Assembly (NCBI RefSeq): GCF_018732085.1
Contig: NZ_CP076103.1
Span: 124,001 to 188,000 of the forward strand
DNA from: Lysobacter capsici
Lineage (GTDB): Bacteria > Pseudomonadota > Gammaproteobacteria > Xanthomonadales > Xanthomonadaceae
Direction: 5' to 3'
DNA length: 64,000 nucleotides
The position numbers were made by a program, and so were the translations under genes. The notes under the pieces are model-generated. The model had not been told where the DNA came from, searched no databases, and saw only the letters and a program-made list of their open reading frames with translations. Position 1 is the first letter of the stretch. Each line of letters opens with the position of its first letter. Shown piece after piece: positions 17,085 to 26,384 of the stretch.

Positions 17085-18461
17085 ATGGATGTCAGAGTCG
17101 CCCGTTTGAAATCCCTGGCCGTGGCTTGGCTCGCATCGCTGCTCGCCCTGCCCGCAAGCGCCGCCGAGCTGGCGACGCCGCAGCAATTGCGCGAAGACCT
17201 GCAAACGATCGCCGACACCCTGCGCGAACAACATCCCGAAGCCTCGCATTCGGTCGCGCCCGCATCGCTGCGGCACGCGCTGGCATCGGCGCGCGCGCGG
17301 CTGGATGCGCCGATGGATCGCGATCAGGCGTGGTTGCGGCTGGCGCCGCTCAATTCGGTGCTGGCCGATGCGCACACGCTGATCGCGTATCCCGACTGGC
17401 GCGGCGACCTCAAGGCGCACGTCGCGGCCGGTGGCGGCCTGTTTCCCTACGAGGTCCATGTCGACGGCGAACGCGGCGAGCTGTTCGCGGTGGCCGAGCT
17501 CGGCGGCGCGCGCAGCGAGCACGCCCGCGCCCGCATCACTCGCATCAACGGAGTCAGCGCGCGGCGCGTGATCGAGCGGCTGATGCGCCTGACCCACGGC
17601 GACTCGCCCGCGTTCCGCGCGCGCCTGCTCGAACAGCGCTGGGCGTTTTACTACTGGCGCGCGTACGGCGATCCGGCGCGGTTCGATATCGCGTTGCGGC
17701 CGGTCGGCGGCGCCACACCGTCGCATCTCACGCTGTCGCTGCCGGCCGCGTCGCGTCTGCCGGCCGTGCTGGCCGGGGACCAGACTTTCGAGCGCACGTT
17801 CGGGTTCGAACTGCGGCCCGATCGCGCCGCGGTGCTGCGCATCGACAGCTTCGTGTGGTCCGACCCCGAGCGGTTCTATGCCTTCACCGAGGACGCCTTC
17901 GCGCAGATCAAACGGCACGGCGTGCGCAGGCTGATCGTCGATATCCGCGACAACGGCGGTGGCGACGACGAACTGTGGATGCGCGGCCTGCTACGGCATA
18001 TCGCCGACCGGCCGTATCGCAACGGCTCGACCTATCGCAAGCGGGTGCTGGCTAAATTCCGCAGCGGCGAGGAAGTCACCGGCGCGATCGTCCGCGGCGA
18101 GAAGACCGGCCTGGTCGAACCGGTCGCCGACGATCCGCTGCATTACGACGGCGAGCTGATCGTGCTGATCGGTCCGGCCACGTATTCCTCGGCGGTGCTG
18201 TTCGCCAATACCGTGCAGGATTTCGGCTTCGGCCGCATCGCCGGCGCGCGCGGCGACGTGGTGCGCAGCCGCCAGAGCGGCAGTGTGCAGGAAACCCGGC
18301 TGCCGCACAGCGGGCTGATGTTCTATTGGCCGAGATTCGTGCTGGATCGTCCGGCGCCGCGCGCCTCGCCGTGGCTGCAGCCGGATCTGATCGTGCGCGA
18401 CGATCCGTTCGATGCGCAGGTGGCGATCGAGCAGGTGTTGGCGCTGCCGGTGGAGCATTGA
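17085..18461 (+). CDS. S41-family (C-terminal processing-like) peptidase
   Basis: A 458-residue exported protein. The signal peptide ends near residue 26 (LLALPASAAE). The C-terminal S41 tail-specific protease domain contains LIVDIRDNGGGDD (about 285-297) and the nucleophile region GPATYSSAVLF (Ser368). A degenerate PDZ-like segment may lie at about 120-190 (ARITRINGVSARRVIERL). The Ser/Lys dyad Lys is not clearly visible, so activity is uncertain. There is no neighbouring operon partner. Confidence 0.85.
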   Translation: MDVRVARLKSLAVAWLASLLALPASAAELATPQQLREDLQTIADTLREQHPEASHSVAPASLRHALASARARLDAPMDRDQAWLRLAPLNSVLADAHTLIAYPDWRGDLKAHVAAGGGLFPYEVHVDGERGELFAVAELGGARSEHARARITRINGVSARRVIERLMRLTHGDSPAFRARLLEQRWAFYYWRAYGDPARFDIALRPVGGATPSHLTLSLPAASRLPAVLAGDQTFERTFGFELRPDRAAVLRIDSFVWSDPERFYAFTEDAFAQIKRHGVRRLIVDIRDNGGGDDELWMRGLLRHIADRPYRNGSTYRKRVLAKFRSGEEVTGAIVRGEKTGLVEPVADDPLHYDGELIVLIGPATYSSAVLFANTVQDFGFGRIAGARGDVVRSRQSGSVQETRLPHSGLMFYWPRFVLDRPAPRASPWLQPDLIVRDDPFDAQVAIEQVLALPVEH

Positions 18462-18510
18462 GGGGGGGAAGGTGTTGCGTGCTTGTCGGGGCGTCGTCGT
18501 TTGTGCGGTT

Positions 18511-18594
18511 TCGCGGTCGCGGCTTGCGCCGCTCCTACAGGCAGATACGTAACTACGATTCCAACTGTAGGAGCGGCGCGAGCCGCGACCGCGA
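18511..18594. repeat. REP pair (CGCGGTCGCGGCTTGCGCCGCTC / GAGCGGCGCGAGCCGCGACCGCG)
   Basis: Two inverted copies of the GTAGGAGCGGC REP-like unit lie about 25 nt apart between the convergent S41 peptidase and cytochrome b561 genes. The fold could act as a shared transcription barrier. Confidence 0.8.
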
Positions 18595-18632
18595 ATTACG
18601 CCGACCGGCGCAACCCAAACGCAGCTGCGATC

Positions 18633-19247
18633 TCAACGCACGGACGCATCCTCGACAGGCGATGCACCTACGTCGCCAGATGCGGGCGGCAACGCTACGT
18701 CATCGCGCGATCCACGCCGCCACACCATGCTGCGCAACACCCCATCGCGCCGAATCAACCCGTGATACAGCGCCGCCGCCAGATGCAGCAGCACCGTCGC
18801 GAACAACAGATACGCCAGCGTGCGATGCAGCCAGCGCAACAGCGCGAACACGCTCGGGTCGGACGGCGCGATCGGCGGCAGCACGACGCCGGCGCCGAGG
18901 CTGACCGGATAACCGCCGGCCGACAGCATCGCCCAGCCGATCAGCGGCAGCGCGAACATCAACGCGTACAACAACCAATGCGAGGCGCGCGCGGCGAACC
19001 GTTGCAGCGGCGGCAGGTCGGCCGGCAGCGCGGGCGGTTTATGCAGAAGGCGCAACGTCAGGCGCAGCGCCGCCAAAGCCAGGATCGAAATCCCCAGCGG
19101 CTTGTGCAGCGCGAGCAGCCAGGTGTGCTTGTCCGACACCGTCGCGACCATGCCGGCGCCGATGAACAGCATGCTCACGATCATCACCGCCATCAGCCAG
19201 TGCAGCACCCGCGCCGGCCACCAGAACATGTCCTCGTTGCGGCTCAT
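18633..19247 (-). CDS. Cytochrome b561 family protein
   Basis: A 204-residue integral membrane di-heme cytochrome b. It has four hydrophobic helices (about 12-32, 45-65, 95-115 and 140-165) with candidate heme His residues in RVLHWLM, WLLALHKPLG, ASHWLLYALM and TVLLHLAAALYH. It is ATGA-coupled to the upstream catalase-like gene. Paired with periplasmic or membrane-bound peroxidases, such cytochromes pass quinol electrons to the partner, so here it is probably the electron donor. Expression should follow the ECF promoter ahead of the catalase gene. Confidence 0.9.
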   Translation of the reverse strand: MSRNEDMFWWPARVLHWLMAVMIVSMLFIGAGMVATVSDKHTWLLALHKPLGISILALAALRLTLRLLHKPPALPADLPPLQRFAARASHWLLYALMFALPLIGWAMLSAGGYPVSLGAGVVLPPIAPSDPSVFALLRWLHRTLAYLLFATVLLHLAAALYHGLIRRDGVLRSMVWRRGSRDDVALPPASGDVGASPVEDASVR

Positions 19248-20350
19248 CGCGGCAGCTCCTTCGGCGGGTGGCCGCCGGCCCGCGCTTCTTCGGCGGTGCG
19301 GCGGCGATAGGATTCGGCGTAGGCGGATGAGCGCGCGGCCAGCAGCGGGTCGTCGGAACCGGCGATGCCGTCGGGCAGGATCAGCGGGTCGTAGTTGATG
19401 TCGCGGCATGCGCCGGCGTCCTGCGCTTGCGCGCGGGCGAGCACGACGCGGCCGGCATCGATCTCGCGACGCTCGGGCGGCCACACGCGGGTGGCGTCGG
19501 CGGTCGGATCGCCCGGCGCGGCCAGGGTCACCAACAACCGCCACTGCAACGGTGCCTTCGCCAGGCGCCGATCGAGTTCGTCGGCGAGTACGTCGTGATC
19601 CTGCGCCGACAGCGGCGCCGTCGCCGCGCCGTTGTCGGGTTCCACCCGCCAGCGCACCGCCTGGCGGGCGCCGGCGGCGTCGATGAAATAGAACGCGTTG
19701 AGGCCGTAGTAAGTTTCGGTGGCGTAACTCGCCGAGGGTTTGCGGTCTTTGGCCCAGGCGCGGAACGCCGCGGTTTCCGGGTGCGCGGCGAAGAACGCTT
19801 TCTGCCTGGCCGGATCGGGCTTGCCGGTGGCCGGGTCGGGCGCGCCGGCCTGCAATTGCTCGTAGAACGCCTGCGGCGTGGCGACCGGGAACACCGGCAT
19901 GTTGTTCATGCCGGTACGCCACTGCTGGCCGTCGGCCTGGGTGAAGCGCAGGGCGAAGCTGCGGATCGGCACGCCGCCGTCGGGCGCGTAGGGATTGCCG
20001 CCGGGCAGGGCGAAGCGTCCGACCACCGGTGTGCGTCCGCGCGCGAACAGCGCGGCCTTCGAATACGCCGCGGCCTCGCCGCTGCTGTCGAAATAGCCGA
20101 TCACGCACACGCCCTTGGCGTGGTTGCGGCGATACCCCGGATGCAGGCCGCCGTTGGCCTGCAGATCGTCGACGATGCGCTCAGGGGTGAGCCGCTGCGG
20201 ATCGAGCGGGCCGGCGACGTAACCGAACGCGGCCGCCGCGGCGCTGACGACGAAGGCGATCAGGGCATAGCGGCCGAGCGGCCCGGGCGGCCGCGAGGGC
20301 GCGGGTGAGGAGCGTGAGGCGTTGGCTGAGTCGGGTTCGGGCGGCGACAT
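19244..20350 (-). CDS. Catalase-related peroxidase (SrpA-like), membrane-anchored
   Basis: A 368-residue heme protein of the catalase family in its short peroxidase form. An N-terminal membrane anchor covers about 27-46 (YALIAFVVSAAAAAFGYVAG). The distal His motif is RRNHAKGVCVIGYF and the proximal heme-Tyr motif is SSAYAESYRRR near the C-terminus. These proteins generally act as peroxidases outside the cytoplasm. Its stop overlaps the start of cytochrome b561 by ATGA. An ECF-type promoter (GGAAT-N16-CGTC) lies 34 nt upstream. Confidence 0.92.
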   Translation of the reverse strand: MSPPEPDSANASRSSPAPSRPPGPLGRYALIAFVVSAAAAAFGYVAGPLDPQRLTPERIVDDLQANGGLHPGYRRNHAKGVCVIGYFDSSGEAAAYSKAALFARGRTPVVGRFALPGGNPYAPDGGVPIRSFALRFTQADGQQWRTGMNNMPVFPVATPQAFYEQLQAGAPDPATGKPDPARQKAFFAAHPETAAFRAWAKDRKPSASYATETYYGLNAFYFIDAAGARQAVRWRVEPDNGAATAPLSAQDHDVLADELDRRLAKAPLQWRLLVTLAAPGDPTADATRVWPPERREIDAGRVVLARAQAQDAGACRDINYDPLILPDGIAGSDDPLLAARSSAYAESYRRRTAEEARAGGHPPKELPR

Positions 20351-20383
20351 GGCGGGGTCTCGGTGGGGGCGCGATACCGGTAC

Positions 20384-20408
20384 GACGCCCGGCCGCGGGG
20401 TTTATTCC
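20384..20408 (-). promoter_or_regulatory. ECF sigma promoter for catalase-cytochrome b561
   Basis: The minus strand reads GGAAT (20408-20404), 16 nt, CGTC (20387-20384). The -10 CGTC and GGAA-type -35 are typical of ECF promoters, and the identical arrangement occurs on the plus strand of the same spacer. Confidence 0.75.
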
Positions 20409-20449
20409 CGGCCCGACCAAAATAGGTTCAACGAAACCGCCGGGGCGAC

Positions 20450-20474
20450 GGAATAAACTGCGGCCTGCGGCGTC
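20450..20474 (+). promoter_or_regulatory. ECF sigma promoter for sigma/anti-sigma genes (autoregulation)
   Basis: GGAAT (20450-20454), 16 nt, CGTC (20471-20474). The extended -35 block GGAATAAAC is the same as in the divergent promoter, consistent with both being read by the adjacent sigma factor. Confidence 0.75.
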
Positions 20475-20514
20475 CCACCCATGACGTCCTCTCCGAGCGC
20501 CCGCTCCGCCCGCC

Positions 20515-21030
20515 ATGCCCGCCCACGAGCTAGACACCGCCCTGCGCGAACAACTGCCCTCGTTGCGGCGTTTCGCGCGCTGGCTCGCGCGCGATCCGCA
20601 CGCGGCCGACGACTTGGTCCAGGCCGCGCTTGAGCGCGCGATCACCCGCTGGCACAGCCGCCACGACGATCAGGCCCTGCGGCCGTGGCTGTTCGCGATC
20701 GTCTACCGCCAGTTCCTCGATGCGCAGCGGCGTTCGCAGCGTTACGCCGGTTTGTTGTCGCGCTTGGGCCTGGCCGGCAACGAGCATCAACCCTCGGCCG
20801 AGCGCGAGTTCGTCGCGCGCTCGGCGCTGGAGGCGATGCAGCGCCTGCCGGTCGAGCAGCGCAGCCTGCTGCTGTGGGTCTCGGTGGAAGGGCTGAGCTA
20901 TCAGGACGTCGCCGACATTCTCGAGGTGCCGATCGGCACGGTGATGTCGCGGCTGTCGCGCGCGCGCCAGGCGCTGCGCCGGCTCAGCGAAGGCGAGACG
21001 CCGGGGCCGGCGTTGAGGTTGTTGAAATGA
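20515..21030 (+). CDS. ECF-family RNA polymerase sigma factor
   Basis: A 171-residue group 4 sigma factor. Sigma-2 covers about 12-75 (ADDLVQAALERAI, then LRPWLFAIVYRQFLDAQRR), followed by a linker. Sigma-4 covers about 105-160 (LPVEQRSLLLWVSVEGLSYQDVA and IPIGTVMSRLSRARQ-like helix). It lies divergent to the catalase/cytochrome b561 genes and directly upstream of a membrane anti-sigma gene. The promoter motif shared by both operons supports it as their regulator. Confidence 0.93.
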   Translation: MPAHELDTALREQLPSLRRFARWLARDPHAADDLVQAALERAITRWHSRHDDQALRPWLFAIVYRQFLDAQRRSQRYAGLLSRLGLAGNEHQPSAEREFVARSALEAMQRLPVEQRSLLLWVSVEGLSYQDVADILEVPIGTVMSRLSRARQALRRLSEGETPGPALRLLK

Positions 21031-21087
21031 AGGTGTTCCAGTGAGTCGCCTCCATCGTTTTCCATCGCACCGCGCGAGCGCCGTCGA

Positions 21088-21861
21088 ATGAACCTCCCCA
21101 GCGAACACGATCTGCATGCTTACGTCGACGGACGGCTCGATGCCGCGCGCCGCGCCGAAGTCGAAGCCTGGCTCGCGCGTCATCCCGAATCGGCCGAAGA
21201 ATTGCGCGCCTGGCAGCGCGATGCGCAGCAACTGCGCGCCGCGTTGGCCGGCGATGCGTTGAGCGCGCAACCCGAGCTCGATCCGGCGCGCGTGCGCGCT
21301 GGCCTCACCCGCAAGCGCAACGCGCGTTACGCGATGGCCGCGGCGATACTGCTGAGCATCGGCGTGGGCGGTCTCGGCGGCTGGCAGGCGCGGACGTGGT
21401 CGCAGTCGGCCGATGCGCCATCGTTGCAGGCGCAGGCGCAGGCGCGACCGCTGCCGATGGCCGATGCGATCGCCGCCCATCGCTTGTTCGCGGTGCGTCA
21501 CGATCTGCGCCCCGATCGCACGGTCGGCGCCGGCGACCTGCAGACCTGGCTCGACGCCAATTTCCGCGCGCCCATGCGGCTGCCCGATCTGAGCGCGGCC
21601 GGCTTCCGTCCGTCGGGCGTGCGCATGCTGTCGACTGAACAGGGCGCGGCGGCGCTGGTGGTGTACGCCGACCCGTCCGGCAACGCGATCAGCTTCTACA
21701 TCCGGCCGCCCGGCCCGCAGCGCCATCTCCTGCCACGCGGCGACCGCCGCGACGGCGATCTGTTCGCGCAATACTGGTCGCGCGGCGACTACAACTATGC
21801 GATGGTGAGCCGTGGTGATTCGGCGAACGTCGTCAGGCGCGCGCTGGCAGGCGCGATCTGA
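21088..21861 (+). CDS. Membrane anti-sigma factor
   Basis: A 257-residue predicted anti-sigma factor. The N-terminal zinc-finger-like anti-sigma fold (about 1-60) includes HDLHAYVDGRLD and RHPESAEELRAW but lacks the HxxxCxxC cysteines, so it is the ZAS-like type without zinc ligands. One membrane helix covers about 84-102 (MAAAILLSIGVGGLGGW), with a periplasmic domain beyond. It should hold the upstream sigma factor until an envelope or oxidative signal. The gap to the sigma gene is 57 nt. Confidence 0.85.
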   Translation: MNLPSEHDLHAYVDGRLDAARRAEVEAWLARHPESAEELRAWQRDAQQLRAALAGDALSAQPELDPARVRAGLTRKRNARYAMAAAILLSIGVGGLGGWQARTWSQSADAPSLQAQAQARPLPMADAIAAHRLFAVRHDLRPDRTVGAGDLQTWLDANFRAPMRLPDLSAAGFRPSGVRMLSTEQGAAALVVYADPSGNAISFYIRPPGPQRHLLPRGDRRDGDLFAQYWSRGDYNYAMVSRGDSANVVRRALAGAI

Positions 21862-21893
21862 TCGCGCACGGTTCGATATCGAGGAAAACGGTC

Positions 21894-22154
21894 ATGACGG
21901 CGGTTTCGAAGGAAACGCAGCAGGCGCACGACGGGTTCGCTGATTTTCTGCACTCGTTGGCCGAAGGCTCGGCGACGCAACAGGACTGGCGACGCCACGC
22001 CATCTCGCACAATGCCGACGCCGCGCTGGAAACGGCGCGGATGGAACTGATCAAGGTGTCGCAAACCGATTCGCGCATGCCGACCGATTCGGCGAAGGTG
22101 CGCGACGCCGCCAGCGAGATCATCCGTCGCCTGGATATCCGCACGGGGAGCTGA
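21894..22154 (+). CDS. Small hypothetical protein (86 aa)
   Basis: An 86-residue soluble, mostly helical and charged protein with no recognised domain. AGGAAA stands 8 nt before the ATG. It follows the anti-sigma gene by 32 nt on the same strand and may be the last gene of that operon, but its content (ETQQAHDGFADFLHSLAEGS near the start) gives no functional hint. Confidence 0.6.
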   Translation: MTAVSKETQQAHDGFADFLHSLAEGSATQQDWRRHAISHNADAALETARMELIKVSQTDSRMPTDSAKVRDAASEIIRRLDIRTGS

Positions 22155-22251
22155 GCGGCACGCTCGCGTCGGCGCGCAGGCTGACGGCTTTCGCGAGGTT
22201 TTTTGATCCGCAGCTTAACCCAGTTCGGTTCGTTGCATGCCGGGCATGCGC

Positions 22252-22473
22252 TCAATCGTGATCGGAACTGCTCGGGCGCGCCCGCAATTGCGCCATCGCC
22301 TCGTGGTAATCCAGATGCGCCAGCGCTTGCGCGGCTTGCAGGTGCTCGGCGCAGAACCATTCCAGGCCATGGGGATGGTCGAGTGCAGGATGCGGGGTGG
22401 GCCGAAAGTCGGCGAATTCCACGATCGAGACATCCTTGCGGCGATGGCAAAGCTCGCAGATCGGCGGTTTCAT
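22252..22473 (-). CDS. Small zinc-ribbon-like protein
   Basis: A 73-residue protein. It begins MKPPICELCHRRKDVSIVEF with a CxxC pair (Cys6, Cys9), then a later WFCAEHLQAAQAL with Cys and His. This could make a four-ligand zinc site, so it is likely a small zinc-binding protein of unknown role. No clear ribosome site precedes the ATG; a GTG 36 nt upstream is an alternative start. It runs away from the strong terminator at 22541-22569. Confidence 0.6.
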   Translation of the reverse strand: MKPPICELCHRRKDVSIVEFADFRPTPHPALDHPHGLEWFCAEHLQAAQALAHLDYHEAMAQLRARPSSSDHD

Positions 22474-22540
22474 GGCGGCGCCCGCAACACGGTCGAGCCC
22501 AGTATCCACGCCGGCGCGGCGCCGTCCAGGAACCGATAAC

Positions 22541-22569
22541 GAAAAACCCCGCTTTCGCGGGGTTTTTCG
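22541..22569. terminator. Bidirectional Rho-independent terminator
   Basis: GAAAAACCCCGC-TTTC-GCGGGGTTTTTC has a 6-bp GC stem flanked by A5 and T5 tracts. On the minus strand it ends the large oxidoreductase transcript (stop at 22585). Confidence 0.9.
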
Positions 22570-22584
22570 TTGCTGCCGGGCGAC

Positions 22585-25500
22585 TCAGGCCGCCTGCACG
22601 ATCCGCAGCGGATTGCGGTATTCCTTGAGCAACTCCGCCTCGCGCGCCTTGGCCTTGTGTAGGTGCTCTTCCTTGACGTGGCCGTAGCCGCGGATGTGCT
22701 CGGGGATGCCGGCGATCTCGGCCGCAAGGTCGACGTTACCGCCGTCCAGGGTCGGCAGCAGGTCGCCGATCGTCTGCTCGTAGTCGGCGATCAGCTGGCG
22801 CTCCATCTTGCGTTCTTCGGTGTAGCCGAAGATGTCGAAGGTGCCGCCGCGCAGCTTGCGCAGTTTCGCCATCCACTTGAACGCGGTGAACACCCACGGC
22901 CCGAATTCCTGCTTGATCAGGCGGCCCTGCGCGTCCTTCTTGGCCAGCAGCGGCGGCGCGAGGTGGAACTTGAGCTTGTAGCCGCCTTCGAACTGCTGCT
23001 CCAGCTTGCGCTGGAAATCGCCGCTGGTGTACAGGCGCGCGACTTCGTACTCGTCCTTGTACGCCATCAGCTTGAACGAATAGCGCGCGACCGCCTCGGC
23101 CAGATCGGTCGAACCCGGCGCCTTGGTCTGCTCGGCGCTGCGCACCTTCGCGACGAAGTCCGAATAACGCTTGGCGTAGGCGGCGTCCTGGTAGTCGGTC
23201 AGGAACGCGACGCGGCGCGCGATCAGCTCATCGAGCGAACGCGACAGGCGCAGATCGTCGAGCGGCAGGAACGCGACGTTGTCGCCGTCGGCCTTGGCAG
23301 GCACATGACGCAGCTCGTCCTCGTTGCGGGTCGCGCGCGGCGCGGAGGTGGCGCCCCATTCGTTGCCTTCCCATTCGCCCGGCGCCAGATGCGGCAGGTC
23401 GCGCGGGGTGGCTTCGGCCGCTGTCGGCACCTTGCGGGTCACGCCGGCGGCTTCGGCCACCGACTGCGGATCGATCGCGGCCAGTCGGCCCCAGGCGAAC
23501 GCGGTCTTGTTCATTTCGATCGCCGCGCCGTTGAGCTCGACCGCGCGCATCAGCGCATCGAAGGTGATCGGCACCAGCGCGCGCTGCCAGGCGTAGCCCA
23601 GGATGAACAGATTGGTCGCGATCGCATCGCCGAGCAGCGCGGTGGCGAGCTGGGTCGCGTCGACGATCAGCGGGTCCTGTCCGCCGAGCGCCTGCTTGAT
23701 CGCCGCGACGATGTCGGTCGCCGGGAACTGCATGTCCGGACGCGTGGTGAAGGTGCCCGGCATCGCTTCGTAGCTGTTGAGCACGACCTGGCTGCGGCCG
23801 GCGCGCACCTTCGACAGCGCCCAGTAGTCGTTGACCACGACCATGTCGCAGCCGAGCACGAGGTCGGCCTCGCCCGCGGCGATGCGCACCGCGTGGATGT
23901 CGTTCGGCGTCTTGGCGATGCGGATGTGGGTGGTGACCGCGCCGCCCTTCTGCGCCAGACCGGTCTGGTCGAGCACGCTCGCGCCCTTGCCTTCCAGGTG
24001 CCCGGCCATGCCGAGCAACGCGCCGATGGTGACCACGCCGGTGCCGCCGACGCCGGTGATCAGGATGTTCCACGGCGTGTCGAGCGACGGCAGCGTCGGC
24101 ATCGGCAGATCGGTCAGGCGGTCCTTGGCCGAGCCCTTCTTCTTCTTCAGGCCGCCGCCTTCGACGGTGACGAAGCTCGGGCAGAACCCGTTCACGCAGG
24201 AATAGTCTTTATTGCAGTTGGACTGGTCGATCTCGCGCTTGCGGCCGAACTCGGTTTCCTTCGGCAGCACCGACACGCAGAACGACTTCTTGCCGCAGTC
24301 GCCGCAGCCTTCGCACACCAGCGTGTTGACCATGACGCGCTTTTGCGGATCGACCATCTTGCCGCGCTTTCGGCGGCGGCGCTTCTCGGTCGCGCAGGTC
24401 TGATCGAAGATCAGCACGCTGGTGCCCTTCACCTCGCGCAGGCGCTTTTGCACCGCGTCGAGTTCGGAGCGGTCGTGGAACTCCATGTCGCTCGGGAAGA
24501 TTTCGCGCTTGTTCCACTTGGCGATGTCGTCCGACAGCAGCACGATGGTGTGCACGCCTTCCGAACGCACCTGGTGCGCGATCTGCGGCACCGACAAGGT
24601 CCCGTCGACCGGCTGGCCGCCGGTCATCGCGACCGCGTCGTTGTAGAGGATCTTGTAGGTGATGTTGACGCCGGTGGCGACCGACTGGCGGATCGCCAGC
24701 GAACCGCTGTGGAAATACGTGCCGTCGCCGAGGTTCTGGAACACGTGCTGGGTTTCGGTGAACGCCGCCTGCCCCGACCAGGTCACGCCTTCGCCGCCCA
24801 TGTGGGTGAAGGTGTTGGTGTCGCGATCCATCCACGTCACCATGTAGTGACAGCCGATGCCGCCGAGCGCGCGCGAGCCTTCCGGCACCACGGTCGAAGT
24901 GTTGTGCGGGCAGCCCGAGCAGTAATGCGGCACGCGCGGGAACGAGGCGCGCGGCAGGGCGAGTTCGCTTTCCTTTTCTTCCATCCAGCGCAGCACTTCG
25001 CGCATGTGCTCGCTGTCGTGGAAGCGCTGGATGCGGCGCGCGATCACGCCGGCGATGCGCGCCGGGGTCAGTTCGCCGGTCGACGGCAGGATCCACTCGC
25101 CGCTTTCGTCGTACTTGCCGACGATCGACGGACGCCGCTCGCCGTCCCAGTTGTACATCGATTCCTTCATCTGGCTTTCGATGAAGGCGTGCTTCTCCTC
25201 GACCACCAGGATGTCGTCGAGGCCGCGCGCGAACGCGCGCAGGCCGACCGGTTCCAGCGGCCAGGTCATGCCGACCTTGTACACGCGGATGCCGAGGTCC
25301 GAGCAGGCGCGCTGATCCAGGCCGAGATACTCCAGCGCTTGCAGCACGTCGAGGTAGCTCTTGCCCGTGGTGATGATGCCCAGGCGCGCATTCGGCGAAT
25401 CGATGACGATGCGATCGATCTTGTTGGCGCGGGCGAACGCCTGCGCGGCCTTGACCGCGTACTGGTGCAAGCGCATTTCCTGATCCATCGGCGGATCGGG

Positions 25501-26274
25501 CCAACGGATGCTCAGGCCGCCCGGCGGCAGGATGAAATCGTCCGGGGTGATGATGTCGAGCGCGAGCGGATTGACGTCGACCGACGCCGAGGACTCGACC
25601 GTCTCGGCGATGGTCTTGAAGCCGACCCAACGGCCGGTGTAGCGCGACATCGCCCAGCCGATCAGGCCCATGTCGAGGATGTCCTGCACGCCGGCCGGGT
25701 TGAGGATCGGCATCATCGCGCTGGTGAACTCGCCCTCCGAGCCGTGCGGCAACGTCGAGGAGCGGCAGGCGTGATCGTCGGCGGCCAGCGCCAGCACGCC
25801 GCCGTACTTGCTGGTGCCGGCGGCGTTGGCGTGCTTGAGCACGTCGCCGGTGCGGTCCACGCCCGGGCCCTTGCCGTACCACATGCCGTACACGCCTTCG
25901 ACCTTGGCGCCCGGGAACAGGTTGGTCTGCTGAGTGCCCCAGACCATGGTCGCGCCGAGGTCCTCGTTGAGGCCCGGGGTGAATTTCACCCCGGCCGCTT
26001 CCAGGTGCTTGCGCGCGCGCCACAGCTCCAGGTCGAACCCGCCCAGCGGCGAGCCGCGGTAGCCAGAGATGAAGCCGGCCGTGTTCAGGCCCGCGGCCTG
26101 GTCGCGCAGGCGCTGCATCAGCGGCAGGCGCACCAGCGCTTGCACGCCGGACAGGTAGATGCGGCCTTCCTGACGGGTGTACTTGTGCTCCAGCCCGTAG
26201 TCCGGGTCGAGGACGCTGTTGGTCAGGGCGGTATTCGCCGACGAGGGCGAGCTGAGTTCTGCGGTGCTGGTCAT
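22585..26274 (-). CDS. Indolepyruvate ferredoxin oxidoreductase family protein (fused subunits)
   Basis: A 1229-residue single-chain 2-oxoacid:acceptor oxidoreductase. The order is an N-terminal pyrimidine-binding/transketolase-like domain, a TPP-binding domain after HYCSGCPHNTS (about residue 450), a cysteine cluster for Fe-S (CEGCGDCGKKSFC, about 653-665), a gamma-type domain starting ILITGVGGTGVVTIG (about 735), and a C-terminal helical domain (about 960-1229). It should decarboxylate aryl or branched 2-oxoacids to acyl-CoA in amino-acid breakdown. The three-subunit archaeal enzyme is fused here, as in many proteobacteria. It is monocistronic, with an extended -10 promoter upstream and a terminator downstream. 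Confidence 0.94.
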   Translation of the reverse strand: MTSTAELSSPSSANTALTNSVLDPDYGLEHKYTRQEGRIYLSGVQALVRLPLMQRLRDQAAGLNTAGFISGYRGSPLGGFDLELWRARKHLEAAGVKFTPGLNEDLGATMVWGTQQTNLFPGAKVEGVYGMWYGKGPGVDRTGDVLKHANAAGTSKYGGVLALAADDHACRSSTLPHGSEGEFTSAMMPILNPAGVQDILDMGLIGWAMSRYTGRWVGFKTIAETVESSASVDVNPLALDIITPDDFILPPGGLSIRWPDPPMDQEMRLHQYAVKAAQAFARANKIDRIVIDSPNARLGIITTGKSYLDVLQALEYLGLDQRACSDLGIRVYKVGMTWPLEPVGLRAFARGLDDILVVEEKHAFIESQMKESMYNWDGERRPSIVGKYDESGEWILPSTGELTPARIAGVIARRIQRFHDSEHMREVLRWMEEKESELALPRASFPRVPHYCSGCPHNTSTVVPEGSRALGGIGCHYMVTWMDRDTNTFTHMGGEGVTWSGQAAFTETQHVFQNLGDGTYFHSGSLAIRQSVATGVNITYKILYNDAVAMTGGQPVDGTLSVPQIAHQVRSEGVHTIVLLSDDIAKWNKREIFPSDMEFHDRSELDAVQKRLREVKGTSVLIFDQTCATEKRRRRKRGKMVDPQKRVMVNTLVCEGCGDCGKKSFCVSVLPKETEFGRKREIDQSNCNKDYSCVNGFCPSFVTVEGGGLKKKKGSAKDRLTDLPMPTLPSLDTPWNILITGVGGTGVVTIGALLGMAGHLEGKGASVLDQTGLAQKGGAVTTHIRIAKTPNDIHAVRIAAGEADLVLGCDMVVVNDYWALSKVRAGRSQVVLNSYEAMPGTFTTRPDMQFPATDIVAAIKQALGGQDPLIVDATQLATALLGDAIATNLFILGYAWQRALVPITFDALMRAVELNGAAIEMNKTAFAWGRLAAIDPQSVAEAAGVTRKVPTAAEATPRDLPHLAPGEWEGNEWGATSAPRATRNEDELRHVPAKADGDNVAFLPLDDLRLSRSLDELIARRVAFLTDYQDAAYAKRYSDFVAKVRSAEQTKAPGSTDLAEAVARYSFKLMAYKDEYEVARLYTSGDFQRKLEQQFEGGYKLKFHLAPPLLAKKDAQGRLIKQEFGPWVFTAFKWMAKLRKLRGGTFDIFGYTEERKMERQLIADYEQTIGDLLPTLDGGNVDLAAEIAGIPEHIRGYGHVKEEHLHKAKAREAELLKEYRNPLRIVQAA

Positions 26275-26384
26275 GGCGGGCTCTCGCGGCGGTGCCGCGG
26301 GTTGGCTGGCGGGGGCGTTCGGCGGACGGTGCAGCGACGGGCCGGGCCGGCGGTGGCGCGCCGGGGACCGAGCAAAGACTCGGA

